Positions 10,535 to 22,270 of a stretch of DNA of 64,000 nt are shown here, piece after piece. This DNA comes from Amylostereum areolatum. Taxonomy: Eukaryota > Basidiomycota > Agaricomycetes > Russulales > Stereaceae. Numbering within the stretch: position 1 is the first letter of the stretch; every line of letters starts with the position of its first letter. The translations under genes were made by a program, and so were the position numbers. The stretch lies in NCBI GenBank assembly GCA_012932865.1, contig SAXG01000061.1, forward strand, positions 1 through 64,000, read 5' to 3'. Below the pieces are notes generated by a model that did not search any database, was not told the DNA's origin, and saw only the letters and a program-made list of their open reading frames with translations.

Positions 10535-12352
10535 CTAAGATCCTCGGAATCTGCGAGAGCAGCGATAGTCTTCGTCTTCCTCTGGGAGACCCCCTGGAAG
10601 GTGGTGGATTTTCACGACCTTGTACAATCTCTCCTGCATATGAGGCGACAGCGTGCATTCGATGGGGATGACCATGACCAACTGGGATCCGCGCCCTCCG
10701 ACTCCCGTTTGTTCAGCCCGGAGATCACGCCGGCCCAGAAGGTGTCCTGCGCGGGCTCGCCCAGCGCGATCCACGAAAGCGTCAGTACGCACAGCGCAGG
10801 GGACAGCAACTCGTTCGGCGCGTTGGGAGCGGTGGATGTGGTTTCGGCGATCGCCTGCACCAGGGTCTAGCCGGCGAAACCGCTGCCGTGCACACGACTT
10901 GCCATCTTCGACTGAGAAAAGTACGTCGTCCAGTGGTCAGGACGCCACGCGGGATTCCGTGCGCGAACGGCCTCCAACGAGTTCAGATATGGCGCAAAGA
11001 CGTCGCAAACCTTCTCGAGGGTCGGAAGATCCGGCGTGTTGGGCGACGCCGGCCAGGAGAAACAGAGTTTGAACTTGGGTTCGAAGTCAAACGGTATTAC
11101 GTCCCTTATCATCATCACTATCTCGAGCGAGGCCTCGTCGTGCGCGAGTGCAAACGTTTTCAACGCAAGACCATTGTTGTTGGCGCGGAGGAGGTAGGCG
11201 GAAACGGTTGGGAGAACCGTGCAGCATTCGGCGGGAGTCTGGTTGGTTGTGGAGCAGGAGAGGATGAGAGACGTGCCAGAGGGCGTGTCTAACATTTTGA
11301 ACATCGCCTTGCATTCTGAGACAGTCCCGGACATTTCGAGATCGGTGAGGAGAGGAAAACTGATGACGGCGCTCGTGGGGTGCGATTTGAGGTCCGGGGG
11401 GAAACAGTTCAGGAGGTTGAGCGACTGAAGGGCGGGCATGGCTTGTAAAGAACGGATGAGGTCGGAGGCAGAGCCGAGGAGTGAGGCGGGCGAGGCCGTC
11501 TGTTCGAGCGATATCTTCAAGTCCGTGAGATTCCGCAGGAAGGGGGACGTCCACGGCAGAAAGCACCCCTCCAGCCACACCGAGCGAAGCCTGGGGGCGT
11601 TCTCGGAGAGGAAGCTCGAGTCGAGTATCACCGGAGGGCCGTCTCTGTCCTCGTCTTCCTCGTCGTCTGCTCTCCAGTCCCGGTGGGCTCTCATGCTAAT
11701 TCTAAGCACCTCCATAACTGGCGCTGGGGGGAAACAGGACGCGACGACTGGGGAAATATTGCAAAGACATCCAATCACGGACAGTTGTCGGATGTGATGC
11801 ATGTGCTCGGGGACGAGTGCTGCCATCTCGTCCATGTTCGGCATGCGGAGTGGGTCCTCGCGATCGCATGGACGGTACTTGAGCATGCTCAAATCGACGG
11901 GAGCCCTGCGGGACCGCGCGAGCATCTCGCGCCCCCATTCCAGCCCCGGACCGAAATTGACCGTCGTCCACAGGCTGGCCTGCGAGAGCGCAGAGCAACG
12001 CCAGACCCGGCAGACGTGCGTAAGAGGAACGACCCAACATATTTCGCTCTTGGAGAGCTTTCGGGTGTTGCCGACATAGAATGTGGAGTAGTTGAAGGAG
12101 TCGTCGACGTAGATACGGAAAATGTATGCGAGGACGTCGTGGGGAAGGCGATGGACGGGCGTGCACATGTTCCAGCGATGCCCTATGCGACGGCTTCCTT
12201 GTTGCAGAAACATTAGTTCGTTCTTGAGGGACGCCTGATTGAAGGGAGGCTCCGTGAAGCGCGAGACGTTGTCTACGAAGGTGTCGATGTAGGCGAGGCG
12301 TTCCGTCAGGACCGTGCACCCTTATTCGTACGAGTCGTATCCACCAATGTTC
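10535..12352 (-). pseudogene. F-box protein paralogue, decayed
   Basis: This is closely related to the intact F-box gene at 14016-15840. The F-box (VHRLPHDVLAYIFRIY) and the WTTV segment are present. Three lesions are visible against the paralogue. A TAA stands near 12327 where the paralogue has a Gln codon. A TAG at 10869-10867 stands where it has Lys. A frameshift near 10690 moves the conserved C-terminus (SPHMQERLYKVVKIHHL) into another frame. The 3' splice site CTGCAG|GAAC at 12352 is conserved in both copies. A 448-codon frame (12213-10867) survives, so a shortened protein is possible. Confidence 0.7.
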
Positions 12353-12848
12353 CTGCAGGAAGACAGTCAGTTTGAGAGTGCAGAACCCACGGATCGCACC
12401 AAGCACATTTTGATCGGAATCTCACCGCAGTTGGACGAGGACGGGAAGGTTGTGAGAGAGGGTGGACGCGATAGTGCTCTGAATTGTGGCCGCCTTTACA
12501 TAACTCTGGCAGAAGGGCCTTGATAACGGGCGGACATTTCCAACCGCTTGCGCTGTTTGTCCTGCTTTCAGGAGGCATTATTTCCGTCAAGCGATCCCTT
12601 TTGCCACCAGGAGTTCGGAGGAAAGGAAAGATTACATTGGATCCTCTGGACAGCTCTCACAGAACAATGCGGTGGTAATATATATTCCCACGGGCCCGGG
12701 TGGCCGCCGCCCGAAGACGCGCGCTCTTACCTGCTCTTCCTTGCTCCACACTTTCCACCTCTCTGTCTGGTGCGCCATCGCGGAACCTGCAGTGTACGAG
12801 TCCATACGTCGTATTATTCCTCGTTTGTAGCTAATCCACTCTGACCAG
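12353..12848. other. 5' flank of decayed F-box gene and GST-like gene
   Basis: 12353-12600 resembles 15841-16090 (shared GGGCGGACAT and CCGCTTGCGCT stretches), so the F-box duplication included the promoter. 12600-12848 should hold the first exon of the GST-like gene, but I cannot recognise it. Confidence 0.5.
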
Positions 12849-13758
12849 TGGCGAGCTCGGCTTGGCTGACAAGATCACGAAGAAGTCGATCGATGTCGTC
12901 AACGCGGAGAACTTGTCTCCGGACTGCTTCAAGATCGTGCGTCGTCCTATACTGCGTTCACCAGTGCTAGGCTGACTGCCAGGACAGAACTCCAGCACTA
13001 CGGTGCCAGCGCTGTCCGCCGAGGGTACGGTATACACCGACACGACCGATGTGGTCGACTACCTCGTGAAGATCGCGCCCGTCAAAGTTGCCCCCCGTAC
13101 GGAATTCACCAAGGTCGCCCATGACGACGCACACGAACCCAACTTCCTGTTCGTTGGTGTGGTGCGTTTGTAACTTGACCTGCCATCGCTTGACAAGATG
13201 CTGAGATGTCGACATCGTTCAGCGTAATGAAGCGGACGCCACCGCAAAGGCCGCGGGTTTCCCCAAGATCCTCATCGAGACTCGTACGCATCCGTCATCG
13301 TCTCCTTTCTCTCACACACTCTCTTATCCTGCGACCCGGCGCCACAAACGCCAAGACGTTCCTCCCCCTCCCCGAGGCCGCGCCCTTCAAGGAGACCCTC
13401 GAGAAGCGCATCCAATGCATGGAGGGCCTTCTCTCCGTCTACAACGGCACAGCGCCCGCCGAGGTCAAGGCGCACATCTTCGCCGCCTCGCAAGCCAAAT
13501 TCGACGCGACTCGTAAGTTTCTCTACGAGACGCTCCCCGCCGCTCTCGGCGCGGGTCCCTTCCTTGCGGGTGCGACTCCCGGCGAGGACGATTTCCACGT
13601 CGCGTGCTTGCTGTTCCACGTTGGTGGCTGTGCGGGCGCAGCCCGCGTTCGAGAAGTGGTTCGGCGCGCCGGTCGACCCCAAGGTCGTCGAGCTGTGGGA
13701 CGCGTGGACGTCGTGCGAGAGCTGGAAGGCTGTGTACCCCGATGGCGCACTTCACTGA
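12849..13758 (+). pseudogene. Glutathione S-transferase-like gene, incomplete or shifted
   Basis: GSTs conjugate glutathione to electrophiles. The exon from 12849 (after CTGACCAG) reads GELGLADKITKKSIDVVNAE. After an intron at 12937-12987 it gives a KINSSTTVPAL and VYTDTTDVVDYL pattern, matching the glutathione-binding N-domain (TVPAL cis-Pro, then the D/S-T pair). A second intron is 13162-13222. The helical C-domain follows from about 13353 and ends with AFEKWFGAPVDPKVVELWDAW. Two problems remain. The exon 3/exon 4 junction near 13284-13355 does not keep frame, and a one-base shift near 13630 separates FHVGG from QPAFEKW. The first exon with the catalytic Ser/Tyr is not seen. It could be a decaying gene or contain sequence errors. 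Confidence 0.6.
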
Positions 13759-14015
13759 ACAAGCATTGAAACAGTGTATTTGCTGGGTTTGCTGGGTTGT
13801 AAATAGACAAGCCGTGTATTCGTATTTGTACCGGGATGACAATAGATCGTTGTAGATGTCCGAAGCCAGTCGCGTAGTACTTATCACTTTATATGACCTT
13901 CAAATTGCCTTCTGCGCTGGCATGTCTGCCCGGAGTACCATCTCGAATGTCTACCTGCGCTATTCGCCCAACCTTCGTCCCCAGCATGCATTTCGTCTCG
14001 GTAGCCGCCGGAGTC

Positions 14016-15840
14016 TCAGTTGTATACCCCGGTAAATGTGCAAAATGCCAAACGGTCTTCCTCTTCCTCGTCAAGATCCTCTTCGAGGTGTTCGACATGC
14101 ACGATCTCCGACAGCTTCTTCTCCATGTGAGGCGGTACGGCGCAACCGATGAATAGGAGACCATCCAGGGCTCCTGCGCCCGCCGAGGCCCGTTCATTCA
14201 GCCTGGAAACCAAACCGCCCCAGAAAGCGTCCTGCACGGGCTCTGGCTCGTCCATCAACTCGATCCACGAAAGCGTCAGTACGCTCAGTTCGGGGAAAAA
14301 CAACCCGCTTGGTGTATTGGAAGCAGGATGGAGATCGGAGGACGTGCGCGTGGCGATCACTTGCGAGAGGGACTTTCCGGCGCGCTCGCCGCCGTGCACA
14401 CAAAGTGCGTGCGTCGCGCGGGCGAAGTACGTCGTCCAATGCTCAGGACTCCACGCCATGCTCGTCACGCGGACGACCTCCAGACTTTCCACGTATGGCT
14501 TCACGGCGTCACAGAACTTCTCGATGGTGGGCAGATGCGTGTCGCCGGGCGACTCGGGCCAGGAGAAGCTGAGGTTCAACACAGCCTCCCGGTCATAAAG
14601 TCCAAGGTCGTATTCGTGGGCCCTTGCCCGTATCTCGAGCGAAGACATGGATGGGAAGTGGGAGAGAGAGAACTTGCTGAGATGGAGACCGGCTCGATTG
14701 GCTTGGAAGAGGTAGGCAGACACCCTCGGGAGGATGGTGCAGCACTCGGCGCCGGTGTCGTCGGTGGAGGAACAAGTCAAGGTGAGGGAAGTGCTGGATG
14801 GCGTGTCGAGGATCCCGAACAGCGCTTTGCATTCTTGGAAGGACCCGGATATTCCGAGATCTGTGAAGAGAGGAAGACTGATGGCGTGGCTCGCGGGGAA
14901 CGAGACGAGGTCTGGGGGGAAACAATACGAGAGTCTGAGTGATGTAAGAGCGGACATGGCTTGTAGAGAGAGAATGAGATCGGCTGCAGAGCCGAAAGTC
15001 AAGGACGCCGTGTGGTGCTCTTTGAGTGACATCTCCAGGTTTGTGAGGTTCCGCAGGAGGGGGGATGTCCATGGGAGGAAACATCCCTGTAGCTCTACCG
15101 AACGGAGCTTCGGCGCGTTCTCAGAGAGAAAGCTTGGGCTGAGCGTGATCGAGCGGCCGTCGTCGGAATCATCGTCCTCTTTCTGGTGGGCGCGTACCGT
15201 GATTGCCAGGGTCTCCATGGTCGGAGCAGGGATATCGGAACACGACGCGACAACCGGGTGGATGTCGCAGGAGCATCCTGTTACGGACATCTGTCGGAAG
15301 TGGTGCAGGTGGGCGGAGATGAGCGACGCCAGGTCGTGTATCTGCGCCGGGGACAGTTTGCGGAGCGACGCGCCGTAGCCATCGCATGGGCAGTAGTTGT
15401 AGAGGGAAATATAAACAGGGGCCGCCCTGGACCGTGCCAATGCTGTACGCGCCCATTGCACGCTGTCTATGATGTCGATCGTCGTCCACAGGCTGGCGTG
15501 GTTCAGCGTCACCTGACGCCAGAGACGACAGACGTGCGAAAGAGTTATAACGCGACGTGCGTCCCCCCTCACTGGCACGGTGTAATCCATGAAGTAGATG
15601 ATCTCGAAGATGTACGCAAGGACATCTTGGGGGACGCGATAGATGGGCGTGGACACGTTCCAGCGGAGCCCTAAGTGACGGCTCTCTCGATGCAGCAAAC
15701 TGAGCTCGTTCCTGAGAGAGCCGTGGACGAAGGGGGTCCCTGGGAAACGCGAAGTGTTGTCTATGAAGGTGTCGATGTAGGCGAGGTGTTCCGTCAGGGC
15801 GGTGCACCCTTGTTCATACGAGTCGTATCCGCCAGTGTTC
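14016..15840 (-). CDS. F-box protein (intact tandem paralogue)
   Basis: This is the main exon of an SCF-type substrate adaptor. It opens after the 3' splice site GTGCAG|GAAC at 15840 (branch CTGAC just upstream) and stays open to TAG at 14016, about 608 codons. The F-box is IYRVPQDVLAYIFEII, followed by LSHVCRLWRQVTLNHASLWTTI, then leucine-rich segments and an acidic tail (HLEEDLDEEEEDR). There is no ATG in the exon before the F-box; the codon at 15698 that could start it is TTG. A short upstream exon with the true start must exist, but I could not fix it. It is the sister of 10535-12352, including homologous 3' flanks. Confidence 0.8.
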
Positions 15841-17720
15841 CTGCACGAAGATGGTCAGTCTGAGTGTGCAGAGCGAATGGAGATTGCACAAACATTTTGA
15901 TCAAAGTTTCACTCCAATTGAGCGGGGAGGGGGGAAGGTTGAGAGAGGGTGACGCGACAGTGCCTCAGAATGTGGGCTGCCTTTAACTCTGACGAGATGA
16001 CAGTGAAAGGCAATTCCGAGCAAAAGAACGTTTATCACGGGCGGACATCTCCAGCCCAACCGCTTGCGCTTTTTGTCTCGAGCAATTTCTTTTGCACCAG
16101 GACTTTTGACAAAGGGGAAGAGAGGAGAAAAGGCAAGGACGAGTCAGCCTCGGCGAAGGCTCGGATCCAAATATGTACGTCGATGGTGCCGCATCTTTCG
16201 GCGAAGTTTAGCGCGATGAAGTCGACGCTATCAGCCACGCCGTGCATTCGTAGCCGTACTCCCATCGCACAATTTCGGTCTCGCACCGTTCCGGAGCCCA
16301 AGAATAAGCTGCCGACTACCCTCACCGACGTGAACCAGACCGATTATGATAAGCATCTCCCTTGGGATGGCGATTTCACGCTGTCGAGAATTTCGTGAGC
16401 GAATGGTATGGCAATATTTATGTATGAACGAACCTCGTTGATAAACCGGTTAACCGTCTGTCCTAAACTCCTCAAGAGAGCCTCGACGGTTTGAGGGATT
16501 CGAATTTGACTGCTCCAGGGGGGTTGGCTCTGCAGCTATTTATCGTAAAATCAGCACGACAGAGGTCAGCAGGCAGGGGATGCACTGACGTTTATGTGGA
16601 CCTTGGTTGTCTTCTTCCCTTCCAACGGGCAGCGGTTCTTTGCCGCGCGGATGTTGATATCGCCCTTTTTCGTCGCCTCGCGGAGCGAGATACCGATTGC
16701 GCCGTCTTCAAGAAAGAAAAAAATGGGTGCCTCCAAGGAGCATTTCTGTTTCCTCTGGGTGCCGCTGTAAGGAACCCATCGCGTTTGTCGGATAACTTCG
16801 GTTACCACATCCGAATCGGTCGTCGGAATATGTGCAGAATCCAAGATGCATGCCTTTGGTTTGGAATCGTCAAAGACATATGCAGTGAAGAGAACGAATG
16901 ACGTGTTATGAGAACGAGCAGGGTATATGAACTTGCCGGGATCGTCGACGCCGAGGATTTGAGCGAAATATGATATGACGTCTGCTCCGAACGTCTGCGA
17001 TATGACGCCTCTCTCTCTATAAAGGATCGTTCCCTATACACGAAGGTCTCAACGGAGCGCACGAACCATCATAGAACAGCACATGCTCACTGTTACGTCT
17101 TCTGTTGAGCTCGAATTGGCCACCTGATTCTCGACTAGGAAGGCCTGCAACACGGACGATGAGGTCGGTTGATACTGCCGAGGAATGTGAGGGACGGGAC
17201 CGGCGCTAGAGTCGAAAAGGGGCTGCCGATGAGAGAGAAGCTGAGCCAAGCGCTCGAATGATGAGCGTGGTCTCCTGTGGCGAATACATAACAAGCCGCA
17301 GAACTGACCTCTTCGACAGGCGCCACTGTCATTGGCGGTCGCGCGGACATGCTACGCATCGATGTTGAACTTAGCGTGGTCTCAGCGAAGTAAGACGATC
17401 CAGTTCCGCCCAGAAATGGCATGTTGGCTACGATATGATCTGTCCCGACGTTGCGCTTGGGAAGGGGACATGAGATACGAAAGAAAGAGAGCAGAATGTG
17501 TTACACTCATCGTTCCACTACAGAGGGTCCAGTCATCGACGGCAGACGGGTTGATATCTGAAAAGTCAGGACCATCCCAGTAAGTAGACTAGAATCCAAT
17601 TGTTAGGGTGGCCGTGAGTGATATGCTTGAGTGTAACACAGAGGTGGAGAAACCTCACTTGCATGGGATGTGGACGCCGATGTTAGGCTGGCGGACTGCC
17701 AGAGGATCATGCAAGCGTAT
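15841..17720. other. Intergenic region with weak coding hints only
   Basis: I recognise no gene with confidence. A minus-strand pair of frames at 17422-17320 (MPFLGGTGSSYF...) and 17286-17049 (RPRSSFERLAQLL...) could be one small two-exon gene. A plus frame of 136 codons at 16491-16901 has no recognisable motif, and a frame from 15949 begins at GTG, not ATG. 15841-16090 is homologous to the promoter side of the decayed F-box copy. Confidence 0.3.
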
Positions 17721-18497
17721 TTATGCTGTCCTTATAGGACATGACGACAACCCCATTATGATAACCTGGAGGATCCCACCTGGATCCAGCCCTGTTGCTG
17801 GTGCACAGAGGCGAGTGTTCGTTGGAAAGGGCGTACGCGCGTGCATAACGCCACCCCGGCGTAACGCCCACTGCACGGCACCCGATCTGATCTGAGCCCC
17901 TTCACTTGATCTACACTGACATACAGACGCCTCCGTCTGTAACATCTCACGGCGCGCACATCTTTCCTTCCACTGAGACATAGGAGCCTCTTCACTTGAT
18001 CTACACTGACATACAGACGCCTCCGTCTGTAACATCTCACGGCGCGCACATCTTTCCTTCCACTGAGACATAGGAGCCTCTTCACTTGATCTACACTGAC
18101 ATACAGACGCCTCCGTCTGTAACATCTCACGGCGCGCACATCTTTCCTTCCACTGAGACATAGGAGCCTCTTCACTTGATCTACACTGACATACAGACGC
18201 CTCCGTCTGTAACATCTCACGGCGCGCACATCTTTCCTTCCACTGAGACATAGGAGCCTCTTCACTTGATCTACACTGACATACAGACGCCTCCGTCTGT
18301 AACATCTCACGGCGCGCACATCTTTCCTTCCACTGAGACATAGGAGCCTCTTCACTTGATCTGACACTGACATACAGACGCCTCCGTCTGTAACACTCTA
18401 TACGAGGGAGACGGAGGGACGGCCCCCCCACACCAGCTATGCGACGCACTGCACCACGGCTCCCAGAGCGAACGTCATCCACAACCCAATCATGCAT
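17721..18497 (-). CDS. Hypothetical repeat protein across the 90-bp array
   Basis: This 258-codon frame starts at ATG 18497 and contains five identical 30-residue repeats (core MSQWKERCARREMLQTEA), because the underlying repeat is 90 bp, a multiple of three. The same property keeps a second frame open, so openness is weak evidence of coding. No family is recognised. The protein would be Cys-, Arg- and Glu-rich. Confidence 0.2.
   Translation of the reverse strand: MHDWVVDDVRSGSRGAVRRIAGVGGPSLRLPRIECYRRRRLYVSVRSSEEAPMSQWKERCARREMLQTEASVCQCRSSEEAPMSQWKERCARREMLQTEASVCQCRSSEEAPMSQWKERCARREMLQTEASVCQCRSSEEAPMSQWKERCARREMLQTEASVCQCRSSEEAPMSQWKERCARREMLQTEASVCQCRSSEGAQIRSGAVQWALRRGGVMHARTPFPTNTRLCAPATGLDPGGILQVIIMGLSSCPIRTA
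17901..18395. repeat. Tandem array of 90-bp units, 5 perfect copies plus a partial
   Basis: Units begin at 17901, 17991, 18081, 18171 and 18261 and are identical base for base. A sixth, diverged and truncated unit starts at 18351. Each unit holds the inverted pair ACAGACG...CGTCTGT. The array lies directly upstream of a degenerate LINE ORF1, so it may be part of that LINE's 5' region. Confidence 0.95.
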
Positions 18498-18614
18498 CCA
18501 CCCCCCTCTCCTTCCCGGCTACCCCACCCACGACCGCGATCACCTCAGGACACTCAATCGGGTCATGCATACACATCCGCGAGAGCGTAGACGGAGAAAA
18601 AAAAACACGACACA

Positions 18615-19943
18615 ATGGAGGCGTTGTCGCCAGACGTGCCAAACGGTGGACCTAGCCTCGAGATCAGACGGCAGCCCCGAGACGAAAACACCGAACTCAG
18701 ATGCTGGGAGCCCCGCACGCATCTGGTACGCCCGGTGCCCATATCTCCTTCGAACCCCACACCGACGAGTAACACTGACCCCCTACGCAATGCTTACCCT
18801 CATGTCCGACCCCTATCGAACTGCTCGCCCCCCTCGGATCTCCAAAACCGGCTAAACACCTGTGCGGGAAAAGCGCGGACGAGAAAGGGGGCCGGACTCC
18901 TATAACAACCTACCGCCCCACGTACGAGACCTCCCGCTCGCTCTCCCCATCCGCCGCCATGCCAAATCCAAACCCCCCCCACGACCCGGAGGCAATGCTC
19001 GCGCTGCGCACGCTGATCGACATCCTCGACAATGTCCAAGGCCAGCAAAGACGCCTGCAGACCGAGGCGTCCCTCATAGGCGACATCCTAGAAAAGCTCG
19101 ACTCCTGCTCGAGAGGCATACGCACCATCCTCGAAGACACGCGGGCAACCGGACCCTCTAAATGCAAAAACGATACGGACCCACTCCCCGAGAAGCGCCC
19201 TCGCAAGGAGCCTATCGTCACGTACGCCCGTACCCTCTCGCCGCATTGCGTCCCGCCTAACTCCTCTCCAGAAAGCCCGAGACGTCCCACCAAAATAAAA
19301 CCACCACTGGCACTCCATGGACCGGTGCATGGGTCTACTTCGGACCGTTCATCTGGGCGAAGAACACCAATAAGGGCTTCCCGCATGTTCTCGGGGAACT
19401 CATGATTCCAGACGCGACGCACGAACGCCTCCGTCCGAGCCCACACGGCTGCGCCTGACTTCCCGACTTCCTCTTCGGAGAGAACTTCACAAAGATCCAT
19501 TTCGCCGACATCCAAAATGCGGAAGAGTTCGTCGCTATATGGCGCAAGGGCAGACCACGCGCGTACCACATGGTGAGAGCGGGAATCCTGCAGACGGGGG
19601 GGACGAGTGCGAGAGGGTACTCTTTGATAAAAACGATCCTGTACATTGTCTTGACTACATACGCACACCTACTGGGCTGCACCCGAGGGAAACCCTCCGT
19701 AAAACGGATCGAAACGACTCCTCAGCGGGCAATCCCCCTGCGTGTGAAAGATGGCGTGACCGTGACGCCCTGGACAGACTGTCACAACACGGCGCGCCCT
19801 GCGAGCTGGCAACAACGCACCACCTCTTCCTCCCCCCTCAGCCGCCCGACGCCTGCGATACCCTCCCCAACCTCTCATCCACCCGCTCCCTCTCACCGCG
19901 TGCGAGCCCTACCCATGAAAAACACCACACTCCCGCCCGGTAG
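18615..19943 (+). pseudogene. Second, divergent Tad-like LINE ORF1 remnant
   Basis: Three frame pieces follow the layout of the LINE ORF1 at 22271-23883. The N-terminus is from ATG 18615. A coiled-coil block at 18959-19180 (ALRTLIDILDNVQGQQRRL) is followed by a basic KRPRKEP stretch. About 19320-19570 reads GAWVYFGPFIWAKNT, then FTKIHFADIQNAEEFVAIW, parallel to DAWVVFGPCQWG and IGVHFAAATDAIRFVLIW in the other LINE. The pieces lie in different frames, with a stop in between. A Pro/Ser-rich frame continues to 19943. It is cut at 20005 by MITE insertions. Confidence 0.6.
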
Positions 19944-20006
19944 GCCCTCCGACCACTCGCTCCCGCCATGAACACACCGCGAACGGAAGCAACACGGACC
20001 TTCCTA

Positions 20007-21136
20007 CACCACCAGGCGATCCCTCAGCTTCATTCCGATATCACGCCCCTGAGTTTGAAGTTGGTGTGCCGATGGATGGAATCCAAAAATGTCAAGCGGA
20101 TATCACGCTCAACGAATTCCCTTGGGCCCGAAGCTGAGGTTCTTTGGATTCAATCCAATAATCTTACTAAGCTCATCAAGAATCGCTCGGCGGGTTGCTG
20201 GCTTAAATCGTGCTTATCGCGATCTTATCCTGATGTAGAAGGAAGAAAATCATGATATTTTCATTTGATAACTACAGAGTATATGGGGGCTGCTACGGGA
20301 TATATGGAGAGGGATGACAGGTGAGAGAGGGTTACCTGGGATGCCAACAAAGCAGGTGGACCAGACGGAGACCGAGATAAGACCAGGGAACCCAGTGAGC
20401 CAGGGGACAGAGAGCCAGGACCAGAGAGGAGCGCGAGCGGGACCAAGATCGCGAGCGAGGACCAAGACCGCAAGCAAAAATCGAGAGACCGAGAGTAAAG
20501 TTCAAGACCACGAGCAAAGTTCAAGACCAGGAGTAAAGTTCAAGGCCGCGAGCGAAGGTGAGGACGACTGCCAGCGACAACAAGAGGGGCGCCGGAGCAT
20601 GTGCAAATCCTGAATGCTGTCGTGAGGGCAGGTGGGCGGTAAGTGAATAGAACACGCACCATGGTCCAGACTCTGGATGATGCCCACATGAGAGTGTCGA
20701 AGGGAGAGTCCATACCCAACCCTTCGTACATCCACGGAAACCCTGACGCGCCGTCCAAATCTCGGTACGTCGGAGTCGCCCATTACAGATGAGGGGTTAT
20801 GGCCAGGTGAAGGACGGGGAGAAGAGAAGGACGTGGTGAGAGGAAACAAGGAGTCGAGGATGACTTGGCGCGACGACGAAAATGAATACTGCTTACATAA
20901 CCCGCGCTCGTCGCCGTCCATCGAGGACTCTGTGGGGATTGAAACTGAGAGGACAACCTGTACTCACGCTGACTTGGGCGCGAAGCCGACTTTCTCGCAA
21001 CGGATAATCGGAATGGCGCCGAGATTGAGGGGGTTGGATTGAAGCTGACACGATGCTAGCGTGAACCCTTGGTCACGCCATCAGACTCATCCGAATGGCC
21101 CCGCATAGAGTCATGCTGAGGCAACTGCTGGTGGTG
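20007..21136. mobile_element. TA-flanked MITE, copy 1 (1130 bp)
   Basis: The element starts CACCACCAG and ends CTGGTGGTG, with further partial inverted similarity inside (CCTCAGC about 15 bases in from both ends). TA dinucleotides flank it at 20005-20006 and 21137-21138. It is nearly identical and equal in length to 47595-48724, where an empty site proves the TA duplication. The interior has degenerate GA-rich short repeats at about 20395-20560 and no transposase-like frame, so it is non-autonomous, probably of Tc1/mariner type. Confidence 0.85.
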
Positions 21137-21138
21137 TA

Positions 21139-21688
21139 AGGTAGGCGACACCAGGAACCAGCACCCCCTTATATAAGCATCCCCGACCCCGTCTCGCTGC
21201 CTCAATAAGTTCCACAACATCCATCCTTTGCTCATTCTGACTCCGGAGATGCATAGAGGAGCGGTGTATGATATTGTCTCTGCAGCTACTTTTTTGAAAA
21301 AATAAATTCCGGGAGAGTTATTACAATCTTTAAGTAAAAGTCGGAAAACACCTCAAAATGCACTTAGCAGCTCAGCCAACCTGATTTAAAAATTTTCGTA
21401 TACGGCGACCTCGCAGATTTTGCCGCTTACTAAGCACATTACGTGCCTACTGCCTGCCTTATTTGGCCGTAGGTACTAGGTAGGTACGAAACCAGGCTCA
21501 AAACGGCATTATACGTGCTAAATGGTGCATCAAGAAACGCAGGGTAAAGCCATTTGAGGATTCCGAACTGTGGCCCAAGTTTATTCATCAAAAAAAAAAC
21601 CGGGTCGGACCCATACCTCCCAGATTTGCCGCCCACGTGACCTGTGCCTGATTACATAAGGGGTGCTGGTTCCTCGTGTCGCCTACCT
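21139..21688. mobile_element. Second TA-flanked MITE with 36-38 bp inverted repeats
   Basis: The left end AGGTAGGCGACACC, continuing for about 37 bases, is matched in inverted orientation at 21651-21688 with two or three differences. TA pairs flank it at 21137-21138 and 21689-21690. The left TA is also the right TA of the preceding MITE, so the two elements sit side by side in one original TA site of the LINE debris. The interior (about 470 bp) is non-coding and has a run of ten A near 21590. Confidence 0.8.
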
Positions 21689-21690
21689 TA

Positions 21691-22270
21691 CCACCGGCCC
21701 CTATCTGCCCACCGCTCACACCGTAACACCGCCTTAGGAGAGGCCGCCGATGGCGTGATCGCCAAAGGAACAACATATCGACCGGCCCCCCACGATTATC
21801 TACTTGCAAACCTCCGGAAGACGCGTTGCACCAAACAACGGAGAGGAAACAATGCACCGAGACCGCCATACTCCCTCATCCTCTGCGCTCCTGCCCTCTG
21901 CGGTAGTAACGGTTACTGCAAGAAGTCCCCAGGCTGACCACGACCCAGAATGGACCCACACCCCCACACACCCCCCGAAAAAAATAACTGCTACCGCAGT
22001 CCGCTGTCCCGCTGCACTCCCGCCCCCTTCCCGAGACACGCCAGGGCGACAAGGCCACCGACGGGCAGAGGGAAATGGAGGTGACCCGACGGCACGCTCC
22101 ATGACGAGGATAAAAGAGACGAACTCGCAACTTGAAATCGCTCGCGCTCTCACTCTCGACACACCCCCGCGCATTCTCGTCGTCGACTCGCCCGCACTCT
22201 TTACTTGCACCGGCTCTCTACTTGCCCCCGCTCCTTTCGCACCCTCGCCCCATACTTGCCCCTGCTTGCA
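21691..22270 (+). other. 5' untranslated region of the Tad-like LINE, partly older debris
   Basis: This C-rich sequence precedes the LINE ORF1 start. The last part (22189-22270) is also present at the start of the window. I see no other gene. Confidence 0.4.

Noticed and set aside
17901..18395. CRISPR-like array
   Set aside because: The repeats are contiguous with no variable spacers, and the genome is eukaryotic.
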